Positions 1-7,500 of a DNA stretch of 35,644 nucleotides are shown here, one piece after another. Origin of the DNA: JAXHMM01 sp964528445 (lineage in GTDB: Bacteria > Bacteroidota > Rhodothermia > Balneolales > Balneolaceae); assembly GCA_964528445.1 (NCBI GenBank), contig CAZGSL010000021.1, forward strand, positions 1 to 35,644, written 5' to 3'. Position numbers and translations under genes: made by a program. Every line of letters starts with the position of its first letter. Position 1 is the stretch's first letter. The notes under the pieces were generated by a model. It did not search any database, was not told the DNA's origin, and saw only the letters and a program-made list of their open reading frames with translations.

Positions 1-30
1 CGGGCGAGGGACACGGACGGGGGCGCCGCT

Positions 31-597
31 TCACCGCTCCCATTTGATCTTGAAACAGACATGGAGCCTCTGCTGCAGTCGGGTTTTCCTGGTGCGGACA
101 TTCGCCTCCGATATACCGAACAGCCGGCTGGCCTCCCTGGTGGTGGTATCGGGATTCTCAAGAAGGTATTCAATAAATTCCCGGGAGTCTTCCTCCAGTT
201 CATCAAGGCACTCGCTCAGGATACGCTGGCGATCCTGGTCCATCAGGTTGTCCACCTGCTGCGCCGGACTCGACAGGTACTCTACCTTCTCTGTCGACGG
301 GGCGTCGAATCGGCCCTTCTCTTCCTGATAGTTTATGTATTCGTTTTTGCAGGCCAGGATCATGTAGCGAAAAATGTACTTCTCCTTACGAATATTCCCG
401 TTCAGGATCTTTTCGTAGACATTGAGGAAGGCCCGGTGAACGGCCTCATCCGCGTCATCCTCCTCGGCGTCCAAGGCCACACGCAGGTAGTCTTTCAACC
501 GGGGCACCAGCTCTTTGAGCAGTTCGTTGGCTTCGCCCTCGCGGTGATCCCTCAGAGCACCCACCAATTCCGAAAAATCGAGTCTGGAACTACCCAA
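31..597 (-). CDS. ECF-like sigma-70 family RNA polymerase sigma factor
   Basis: A 188-residue protein with the two-domain plan of a small sigma factor. Residues about 20-95 form a region-2-like helical block, with YIFRYMILACKNEYINY in the position of the -10 recognition/melting helix. Residues about 130-178 form a region-4 helix-turn-helix ending in SEANVRTRKTRLQQRL. It should direct RNA polymerase to a small regulon. The start is TTG at 597; an in-frame TAA lies only 12 nt upstream, so no longer start is possible. It is divergent from the lipoprotein gene at 1119 across a 521-bp AT-rich region. No anti-sigma gene is directly adjacent; the best candidate is the membrane TPR protein at 4893-5627. 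The family call is strong; the exact ECF group is not resolved. Confidence 0.85.
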   Translation of the reverse strand: MGSSRLDFSELVGALRDHREGEANELLKELVPRLKDYLRVALDAEEDDADEAVHRAFLNVYEKILNGNIRKEKYIFRYMILACKNEYINYQEEKGRFDAPSTEKVEYLSSPAQQVDNLMDQDRQRILSECLDELEEDSREFIEYLLENPDTTTREASRLFGISEANVRTRKTRLQQRLHVCFKIKWER

Positions 598-1118
598 CTG
601 CTGCCTTTTTTACGTGATTCGGTTACTCGAGCGAGAGGCCCACCGGTCCCTACCTAATATTTTATAAACTGCTGAACCCGCTTTAGAATATATAATTAAT
701 GATTCATCAAACAAATTTATTCATCACCAATTAATATTACTCAATTAAATTAAATAGCATTTTTTAATGAATACCCAATAACCATATCCCTCTTTAAATA
801 CTAAACTTACCCCAACCCCCTTGCATCGCAACGGTAATATTCACATATACCGTAAGGGAAAACATAAATAGAATGGGTGGATATATTTTATTCTGGAATA
901 ATTGTTACAAATTAATTTTCCGGGTGGAAATCCCGTACCCGGCGAATTTTTTGGATCTAATTTGTAACAAATGGGCATCGAGATTGTCTTGTAATCAGGT
1001 AGGGGTATATGCACACCGGGCTGAATGCCCGTAACCGGCGTTTGCCGCTGCCGCGAAACGCACGATCTTTCTTACAACACACACACAACCACACATAACC
1101 AAACCAACAGGTATCACC
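598..1118. promoter_or_regulatory. AT-rich divergent intergenic region with inverted dyads
   Basis: This 521-bp stretch holds no convincing gene. It is much richer in A and T than its flanks and separates the sigma gene (minus) from the lipoprotein and CHAT genes (plus). It contains two oppositely oriented copies of a TTGTTACAAATTA element (902-914 and 958-970) and the 12-mer CGGCGAATTTTT (940-951). Both motifs recur upstream of the anti-sigma-like gene at 5835-5911. Promoters for both directions must lie here, but I could not assign -35/-10 boxes with confidence. Confidence 0.6.
902..970. repeat. Nested inverted repeat, candidate operator pair
   Basis: TTGTTACAAATTA at 902-914 is the exact reverse complement of TAATTTGTAACAA at 958-970, giving 13-bp arms. 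Inside lies a second inverted pair, CCGGGT (920-925) and ACCCGG (937-942). Each arm is itself a small dyad (TTTGT, one central base, ACAAA in the 958-972 copy), as expected for binding of a dimeric regulator. It could act as two operator sites or as a folded leader RNA. Its placement between the sigma gene and the lipoprotein/CHAT genes favours regulation of both. Confidence 0.55.
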
Positions 1119-1325
1119 ATGAAAGCTCTGACAACTAAAATACTTTCCATTGTCTTCATCATCGCGCTGGTTACCGGCTGCGCCTCATCCGTAACCGATG
1201 CGGGTCTTGATCAACCGACCGACCCGAACATCTCTACGGACTTGAACATCACGATGCCAAACCCGGACAACAACGGGGAGACGGAAATCGAACCCATCAT
1301 TCCCAAGCCCGACACCGATGAATAA
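1119..1325 (+). CDS. Small acidic lipoprotein of unknown function
   Basis: A 68-residue protein with a lipoprotein signal peptide: positive start MKALTTK, hydrophobic stretch, then lipobox LVTGC with the lipidated cysteine at residue 21. The mature part is only 48 residues, rich in Asp, Pro, Asn and Thr, and probably unstructured. I recognise no domain. It lies between the sigma gene and the TPR-CHAT gene and is closed by a strong terminator at 1397-1434, so it is probably its own short transcript rather than part of one message with the CHAT gene. It may be a target of the sigma factor or a partner or substrate of the protease; both are inference from position alone. Confidence 0.6.
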   Translation: MKALTTKILSIVFIIALVTGCASSVTDAGLDQPTDPNISTDLNITMPNPDNNGETEIEPIIPKPDTDE

Positions 1326-1346
1326 CCGGTAGCGTAATGACGCCTG

Positions 1347-1381
1347 TTCGGCGGCGATCCACGGGTATGGATGCCGCCGAA
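1347..1381 (+). other. Stem-loop in the 3' region of the lipoprotein transcript
   Basis: TTCGGCGGC-G-ATCCA (1347-1361) pairs with TGGATGCCGCCGAA (1368-1381), leaving one bulged G and a six-base loop. No T-run follows, so it is not a terminator itself. With the terminator 16 nt further on it makes a tandem two-hairpin 3' end, which could stabilise the message or be part of a small RNA. Confidence 0.5.
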
Positions 1382-1396
1382 ACGGCAAGAGTTACC

Positions 1397-1434
1397 AAAC
1401 GGGTGCCGCCTCAGCGGGCGGCACCCGTTTTTTT
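1397..1434 (+). terminator. Rho-independent terminator after the lipoprotein gene
   Basis: A perfect 14-bp stem, AAACGGGTGCCGCC (1397-1410) with GGCGGCACCCGTTT (1417-1430), a six-base loop, and an unbroken T-run from 1428 to 1434. It separates the lipoprotein transcript from the CHAT gene, which begins 170 bp downstream and needs its own promoter or readthrough. Confidence 0.9.
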
Positions 1435-1604
1435 ATTGGGGCGACCGTACGGCGGACTTCCCCGGCGGTCTTTTGGGCCACCGCGCATCAAAGGATGTAA
1501 ACATCCCATACCGGAATGGGCATTATACCGAGAATATATTATCATTTACGGTAGTTGACGGCTTATAACGTTTTCAAACGGAACATAGAAATCCTACGAC
1601 TGCC

Positions 1605-4600
1605 ATGGCCCAACTGATTCTACTGGCCGTTCTCCTTATTTCTCCGCCGCAGGAGGGAGAGGTGGCGGGGGAGGCGGAGCTCCTGGAGCAATCCAGAAGC
1701 CAGGCCGAATACTACATCCGGAATGTGCGGGACCGCAGCAATACGGCCGAAAACCTCTGGGCGCTCTCCGCCCTCTGGGGAAGCAACGGGGAGATCAAGG
1801 CGTACATCAGCCGAAACCTGGGGGCGTCGGGTGAGGATGACGGGCTGCTGGAGATGTTTACGGATACCACCCGTACCTACGGCGAACTGCTGCGCGAAGC
1901 GGCGTTCCAGCTGGAATCGCCCCAGCTTTTGATGGGCTACCTGCTCGACGAACAGGACTCCCTCCGCCAGCGCAAGGCTTTCGATGAGTTTAATTTCAGT
2001 GAAGAGGACACCAACATCCGGTACGAAACCCTGCTGGATCACATGCTGCGGGGAGAGCAGATCAACGTGGAGATCCTGCCGGCCAACCAGATCGGATTGC
2101 CCCATTTTCTCCTGTTCTACTACAGTTCGGTGCGTAATATTCTTCCGGAGGAATATATAAGACGGATCGCCGATATACCCTTCCGGCAGAACGGAAATGC
2201 CGCGAATCTCACCCGTATCCTCAGAGGACTCACCATCTTCCAGGCCCAGTACTTTACCGACCAGTATTCCCGGACCCTGGATTACTACAACCAGCTTTCG
2301 CAGGACGAACGGCTGCCGAACTCCAAGTTCAAATTCAACATCTACCGCTTTGTGGTCTACTCGATGTACCAGATCGGGTATCCCGACCGCAGCCTCGATA
2401 TCGTGAGGAACTTCACGCTTCCCCTCTCACACTACCTGGGACGGCGCAGCCTCCAGCTGACCATCAACCTTACCCGGGCCATCTACCTGTACGAGATCGG
2501 GAAAATAGAGGCGGCCCAGGAGGTATACCACCAGGTGCTGGCGGAGGCGGAAGAGCGAAACATCCTTGAGGCCTACCTCTCGGTACTCTTCAACAACCTG
2601 GCCGTCACGTACGTCAACATGGGCAACTACGACCAGTATCTGAACCTGCAGTTCCGCGCCCTGGAAATCGCGGACTCTACCGGCCAGTACGACAACCAGT
2701 TCACCATCCTTAAAAATCTCTTCGTCTACTACCGCGATAACCAGGATGCCGAATCGGCGCTGCTCTACATCGACCGTGCCAGGCAGCTGGCCCAGTCCGA
2801 GAACCGGCCGGACGACCTGGCCGAGCTGAACCTCCTGACCGGCACCTTCTATAAGAACATGGAGCAGGATTACACACGGGCGGAAGAATATTTCGCCAAA
2901 GCCGAAGAGCAGCTCTCCGCCGAAAACAACTACGCGTCGTACGAACAACTGAAATTCGAGCAGGCCGATCTTCGGGAACGGCAGGGAGCAAACGGCCGGG
3001 CCCTGGAGATCTACGATCACATCATCGAGGCGGCGGAAGAGAACAACAACCGGCAGAACATCATCGAAAGCCACATCAAAAAAGCCAGGCTCCATTTGAG
3101 CCAGGGGAACCACCGGGCGGCCGGGCAGGCCATCGAATTTTACAAGCAGGAGGATCTCAATACGCTACGTTTCGACCAGCTGGTCCAGGCCCGGTCGGCG
3201 GAGGCGGAGCACCTCCTGCAGACGGGCAATCCCTCGGAAGCCTACCGGATCCTGGATCCCCTGGTCGGGCAGATTATGGAGTGGGCCCGGGGAAGTACCG
3301 ACCTTCAGTCGGGTTTCTGGAATGTGGAACCGGAATTCCTGGAGGCCTTTCGCCTGACGGCCAATCTCCTGATCGACACCGGCCGGACGGCGGAGGCCCT
3401 ACAGATCCTGGATCAGCTCAAATCGATCAACGACGCCAGCCTCTACCAGAATCCGCTGGTCCGCTCGAGCATTCTCACGGAGACCGAGCTGAGCCAGTAC
3501 AAACGGCTGACCGACCAGCTTAACCGGCTGCGGAGGCAGCTTCTCGCCTCCGACGAGGAGAACCGGGGCCAGCTGCGTCAAAGAATTGACGAACTCACCG
3601 CCCAGAAGCGGGTATTCGACAGGAAACTCTCCTCCGAAACCGACTTTACCCCCCTGCCGGTAAGTCGGGTGCAAGCCGGGCTGAACGCGCGCGAACGGGT
3701 CCTGCATGTAACCGAACTGGACGACCGGTACTATATCGCCACCATCTCCCGGACCGACATCGACTTCCGAACGGTACCCCTGGACAGCGTCAACCGGGAC
3801 CTTTTTGAAACGGCCGTGCGGCAGGTTGCTAGCCAGAACACGAACCTGGACCTCCTTCACAGGATTTACGGGCTGCTGGGCATGGAGAAGCTGCCCGGCA
3901 GGGTGAACCGCATTACGGTCATCCCGGACAGCTACCTCTACCAGCTGCCCCTGGGCATTCTGCCTGTCCGCGATCCGGAGCAGACCTACAGCTACGGGGA
4001 TACGCGCTACCTGGTGGAGGAGATGGAGGTGCGCTACCTGACCTCTCTGAACGACTACCGGCAGGAGGATCATCCGCCGGGATCCCACACAGTCGACTTT
4101 GCCGGGTACGGCATCTCAACGTTCGAGGAGTACGCCGACGAGGGACTCGTCCCCCTCCCCTTCGCCCGCAGGGAGGTTCGAAATATCCGTTCGTCCCTGG
4201 GCAATCTGAAGGTGCGCGATACCCATTTCGGACCCGATCTGACCGAAGAGGTCTTCAAGTCCACCGCGCCCTCAGCCAGGATCATTCACCTGGCCACGCA
4301 CAGCCAGGTCTCCGAACAGGACCCGCTGTTTTCGCGCATCTACATGAGCCACGGCGGGGAGGCGGAACAGGAGCAGTTCCCCGGACAGGTGTTCGCCTAC
4401 GAACTGTTCGAGCTGGACCTCAGCAGCGAGCTGATCATGCTGAACTCCTGCGAATCCGGATCGGGAAGATACCTGCAGGGAAGCGGCGTGATGGGATTCA
4501 GCCGCGCGCTGCGATACGCGGGTGCCCGCTCCCTGCTGCTGAACCTCTGGTCGGTCAACGACATGATGGCCTCGGAATTCGCGGAGGAGTTCTACCGGGC

Positions 4601-4865
4601 CGCCAACACGGGCAAGAGCAAATCGGAAGCGCTCCGAAGCGCCAAACTTCATTTTCTCAAGACCAAAAACGCCGACCCGCACTTCTGGGGACCCTACATG
4701 CTGATCGGCGATAACGAGCCCTTAGTGAAACCCTACGAAACCTGGAACCGCATCGTGGCGGGGACGTTCATGATCTACTTCCTGCTCTTCGTGGGGGGCT
4801 CGCTTTACTACCGCGGGAATATCTACCGCGGGGAAGGGGGGAAAGGAGACGAACGTGCGTCCTAG
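1605..4865 (+). CDS. Membrane-anchored TPR-CHAT caspase-like protease
   Basis: A 1086-residue protein. The N-terminus (MAQLILLAVLLIS) looks like a short signal sequence, although it lacks the usual positive residues. Residues about 200-600 are helical repeats of TPR type, clearest around 325-520 (for example NNLAVTYVNMGNY near 330). Residues about 628-680 are a charged coiled coil. Residues about 700-1040 are a CHAT domain with both caspase-type catalytic motifs: HLATH, with catalytic His likely H899, and LNSCESG with Cys949. A hydrophobic segment at about 1050-1069 is followed by a short, net-positive tail. The simplest topology puts the TPR and protease in the periplasm, anchored at the C-terminus. 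It is convergent with the anti-sigma-like TPR gene and near a sigma gene, so a role in regulated proteolysis is plausible but inferred. An in-frame stop upstream excludes an earlier ATG. Confidence 0.88.
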   Translation: MAQLILLAVLLISPPQEGEVAGEAELLEQSRSQAEYYIRNVRDRSNTAENLWALSALWGSNGEIKAYISRNLGASGEDDGLLEMFTDTTRTYGELLREAAFQLESPQLLMGYLLDEQDSLRQRKAFDEFNFSEEDTNIRYETLLDHMLRGEQINVEILPANQIGLPHFLLFYYSSVRNILPEEYIRRIADIPFRQNGNAANLTRILRGLTIFQAQYFTDQYSRTLDYYNQLSQDERLPNSKFKFNIYRFVVYSMYQIGYPDRSLDIVRNFTLPLSHYLGRRSLQLTINLTRAIYLYEIGKIEAAQEVYHQVLAEAEERNILEAYLSVLFNNLAVTYVNMGNYDQYLNLQFRALEIADSTGQYDNQFTILKNLFVYYRDNQDAESALLYIDRARQLAQSENRPDDLAELNLLTGTFYKNMEQDYTRAEEYFAKAEEQLSAENNYASYEQLKFEQADLRERQGANGRALEIYDHIIEAAEENNNRQNIIESHIKKARLHLSQGNHRAAGQAIEFYKQEDLNTLRFDQLVQARSAEAEHLLQTGNPSEAYRILDPLVGQIMEWARGSTDLQSGFWNVEPEFLEAFRLTANLLIDTGRTAEALQILDQLKSINDASLYQNPLVRSSILTETELSQYKRLTDQLNRLRRQLLASDEENRGQLRQRIDELTAQKRVFDRKLSSETDFTPLPVSRVQAGLNARERVLHVTELDDRYYIATISRTDIDFRTVPLDSVNRDLFETAVRQVASQNTNLDLLHRIYGLLGMEKLPGRVNRITVIPDSYLYQLPLGILPVRDPEQTYSYGDTRYLVEEMEVRYLTSLNDYRQEDHPPGSHTVDFAGYGISTFEEYADEGLVPLPFARREVRNIRSSLGNLKVRDTHFGPDLTEEVFKSTAPSARIIHLATHSQVSEQDPLFSRIYMSHGGEAEQEQFPGQVFAYELFELDLSSELIMLNSCESGSGRYLQGSGVMGFSRALRYAGARSLLLNLWSVNDMMASEFAEEFYRAANTGKSKSEALRSAKLHFLKTKNADPHFWGPYMLIGDNEPLVKPYETWNRIVAGTFMIYFLLFVGGSLYYRGNIYRGEGGKGDERAS

Positions 4866-4880
4866 TATCTCCTGGCGGAC

Positions 4881-4903
4881 TGGCGGATCTCTCTACTCCG
4901 CCA
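4881..4903. other. Stem-loop between convergent CHAT and TPR genes
   Basis: TGGCGGA (4881-4887) pairs with TCCGCCA (4897-4903) and overlaps the stop codon of the minus-strand TPR gene. There is no T-run on either side. It may slow or end transcription from the two convergent genes, but as a terminator it is weak. Confidence 0.3.
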
Positions 4904-5627
4904 GCGCTTCCAGGTAGCTTCCGGCCACGCGCCGGTAGGCCCCGTTCAGGTCGTAGGCCTTCTCAATGTTGGTCCTGGCCTGTTCCAGTTCGTTCATCTG
5001 GAAATAGGTGTTGCCCAGGTACCAGTACGCTTTCTCCAGCGTCAGGACATCCACCTGGCCGCTGTTCTGAATCACCGCCTCGTAGTGGGGAACGGCTTCG
5101 GAGTACCGGCTCTCGTTGTAATAGAGGGAACCGAGCGTGAGGTTCACTTCGGACTCCCAGGCGGGGGGATTCTCTCCCTCCAGCTGCTGTTCCAGCAGGG
5201 TCACCGCCTGCTCAAACTGCCCGGTATTCGCCAGCGTGATGGCACGGGTAATGACGGTACTGTCGCCGGTTCGGGTGAGGTCGCCCTCCGCCGAGCGGTA
5301 GTAGTCAAGCTCAATGCTCTCCACCGGTTCCACGGCCGTGCCTCCCGTGAAGGGAGCGTAATTCATGACGAGCACAACGCCCAGCAGCAGCGCGAACACG
5401 GCGGCCGCGGCGTAGGCCCCGTAGCGGCGTATTTTTGCCCGCTTCCTCTTTTGCCGCTTCCGGCGAACCACGGCCTTGAGGTTGGCGACGCTTTTCAGGT
5501 ATTCCAGTTTCTCACCGTCCTGGATCAATTCCGCCCAAAGTTCATCTATCTCCTCCTGGGAGAGCCGGGCATCCACGTATCGTTCGATTTGTTCTTCCAA
5601 TGGCCGCTTGCTGGAACGCTCATTCAT
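4893..5627 (-). CDS. One-pass membrane TPR protein, candidate anti-sigma factor
   Basis: A 244-residue protein in three parts. Residues 1-54 are an acidic helical head (IERYVDARLSQEEIDELWAE) resembling the N-terminal sigma-binding region of anti-sigma factors, but with no Cys, so it is not a zinc-binding type. Residues 55-68 are strongly basic, followed by one membrane helix at about 70-88, which places the head in the cytoplasm. Residues about 129-235 form two or three TPR units outside the membrane (TLGSLYYNESRYSEAVPHYE and a second unit near the end). It is convergent with the TPR-CHAT gene, and its promoter region shares the TTTGTTACAAATTA dyad with the sigma/lipoprotein region. The anti-sigma role is an inference from layout and head sequence; a plain TPR scaffold is the alternative. 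Confidence 0.72.
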   Translation of the reverse strand: MNERSSKRPLEEQIERYVDARLSQEEIDELWAELIQDGEKLEYLKSVANLKAVVRRKRQKRKRAKIRRYGAYAAAAVFALLLGVVLVMNYAPFTGGTAVEPVESIELDYYRSAEGDLTRTGDSTVITRAITLANTGQFEQAVTLLEQQLEGENPPAWESEVNLTLGSLYYNESRYSEAVPHYEAVIQNSGQVDVLTLEKAYWYLGNTYFQMNELEQARTNIEKAYDLNGAYRRVAGSYLEALAE

Positions 5628-5976
5628 ATCGGGTGGTCCTGTTTTATATTACCTGTTATATAATGCTCCGTTTCGGCCCTCCAGGGAATGTAATAAAACC
5701 AGGTAACTCTTTCTCCCGATACCCCTCAGGTTCTGGAAACGGGATATCGTTCCCTCTCAGACCGGCGGAGATTAAAGGGAAGTAACGCTCTCCTTTAATT
5801 CCCCCTTCTACATACAAGAGAGTTTCACCGCCCGTTTGTTACAAATTAATTTGGATTTTTTTATTAAAAATCTTTAATAATGGCCTCACTCCCTTCAAAC
5901 GGCGAATTTTTATACTCATTAATATTTTCTTAAGGTAGAGAATCGTTCGCAGCCACCTCTTTCAAGCCGGAACCCC
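5628..5976. promoter_or_regulatory. AT-rich divergent region carrying the shared dyad
   Basis: This 349-bp region between the minus-strand TPR gene and the plus-strand thioredoxin lipoprotein holds no gene I can support. Its part from about 5835 on is AT-rich. It carries TTTGTTACAAATTA at 5835-5848 and CGGCGAATTTTT at 5900-5911, the same two motifs as in 902-972. Either flanking gene could be the target. I could not assign a clear promoter. Confidence 0.55.
5835..5848. promoter_or_regulatory. Third copy of the TTTGTTACAAATTA dyad
   Basis: TTTGT and ACAAA flank one central T, so the core is an inverted repeat. The copies at 902-914 and, in reverse, 958-972 are identical over TTGTTACAAATTA. 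The copy at 902 and this one also share the following ATTT. Three copies confined to the two promoter regions of the sigma/CHAT/TPR module suggest a shared operator or promoter element. Confidence 0.55.
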
Positions 5977-7400
5977 ATGAGACAAGCCCGCTTTTTGCCG
6001 TTTGTACTGATCGCACTGCTGTTCGCAGGGTGCCAGAACACGGATCACGCCACCTTTCGGACGGAAATAGATTACCTGGGCTCGGCCGAGCTCGTTTTCG
6101 AGACGCCGCGGCTCCACTACAAGTACTCCGAGCCGAACTACCACCGTCCGGTGCGGCAAAACGGCTACTGGACGGTCGATATACCGGCGGATTCCACCCG
6201 GCTCGCCTACCTGAACATCGGGGAGGACCGCTATCCGCTGGTCCTGCGTCCGGGTGCAGAGCTTCGCGTGAACGTGGCCCGGGCGGATTTCCCCGATTCC
6301 GTGGCGGTGGAGGGATACGAAGGACCGTGGAACGAGCTCTTCCGCACCTACTGGCGGGAAGAGCAGCGGTACCAGGCGCGGATATCCGAGGAGCTCCCCT
6401 CCTTCCGGGAGGGCGAAGAGAACGAGGTGGTCGAGCTCCACCGCCGGCGGTATCGCACGGCCGACTCCCTGCTGTCGGACACGCCCCTGGAGGCGTACTA
6501 CCACAAGGCGGTGGGCGAGTACCTGGTGAAAAGACTGGAGCGGATCACCTACCGCCGCGGCCAGGAGGGCTTTGATCCCGAAGAGGAGCGCCGCGCGGTG
6601 CTCCGGGAAGCCGAACGGATGGATTTTTTCACGTTCGAATCCCTGGTCGACCAGCGGGCGGGCATTCGCGATTTTACCCACGCGTTCGCCAACACCTTCG
6701 GGGTGGCCGACAGCCTGGAGGAGGTATACGGACAGGAACTTATGGAGTACGACGTGAAGCGGCTGGGATACGAAACCCTCGATTCGGCGCGCGTTTCGGT
6801 ACTGGAGCACATACCCGGGCGGCGGGCCCGGGCTTACGCCCGGATGCACCTGATCGCCGAACGCATCGGGGAGATGCCTCTCGAGGTCGCCGAGCCCAGC
6901 TACCGCGACTTCCTCTCGGAGTACCGTTCCGATTTCCCCCGCTACGCCAGCTTCCTGGAGAATTTCTACGGGGAGATACAACAGGTGACCCCGGGACAGC
7001 CGGCCGTCCCGTTCACCCTGCCCGATCCCCAGGGCGACCCGGTGAGCATGAGCGACTTCCGGGGGCAGTATGTGCTGCTTGATTTCTGGGCGGGATGGTG
7101 CATTCCCTGCCTGGACGAATTTCCCCACATGCGGGAGCTCTACGAAAAGTATCCCGACGACCGCTTTGAAATCGTGGGGATCTCCATTGCGGAGGACAGC
7201 CTCCGGTGGCGGGAGGACATCCGCCGGTTTGAGAACCCCTGGCCGCAGCTCTACGGGGGCAACGAGTTTGAGCAGGAGACGTTCGACGCCTACCGCGGCG
7301 GGGGCATCCCCTTCTACATCCTGGTGGATCCGGAGGGGAACATCCTGCGCTACAACGACATCCGCCCCTCGTTCAACCTTGAATCGGTGCTCGACAGCCT
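5977..7400 (+). CDS. TlpA-like thioredoxin-fold lipoprotein, 3' end lost in N gap
   Basis: 474 codons are readable before the N run. The protein starts with a lipoprotein signal (LLFAGC, Cys19). A long helical N-terminal region of about 330 residues follows, of the type seen in Bacteroidota AhpC/TlpA-family lipoproteins. From about residue 345 there is a thioredoxin-like domain: PFTLPDPQGDPVSMSDFRGQ, then DFWAGWCIPC with the redox pair Cys375/Cys378, and the cis-proline region GGGIPFYILVDPEGN. It probably reduces or exchanges disulfides in the cell envelope. The domain is nearly complete where the gap begins (ESVLDSL), so only a short C-terminus is missing. It is divergent from the TPR gene at 4893-5627 and lies downstream of the shared dyad, so it could belong to that regulon. 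Confidence 0.85.
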
Positions 7401-7500
7401 NNNNNNNNNNNNNNNNNNNNNNNNNNNNNNNNNNNNNNNNNNNNNNNNNNNNNNNNNNNNNNNNNNNNNNNNNNNNNNNNNNNNNNNNNNNNNNNNNNNN
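7401..7500. other. Assembly gap of 100 N
   Basis: Exactly 100 ambiguous bases, the usual scaffold-gap placeholder; its true length is unknown. It removes the end of the thioredoxin lipoprotein gene, the start of the GH3 gene and whatever lies between them. The continuous reading frame across it from 5977 to 8541 is an artefact. Confidence 0.97.
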
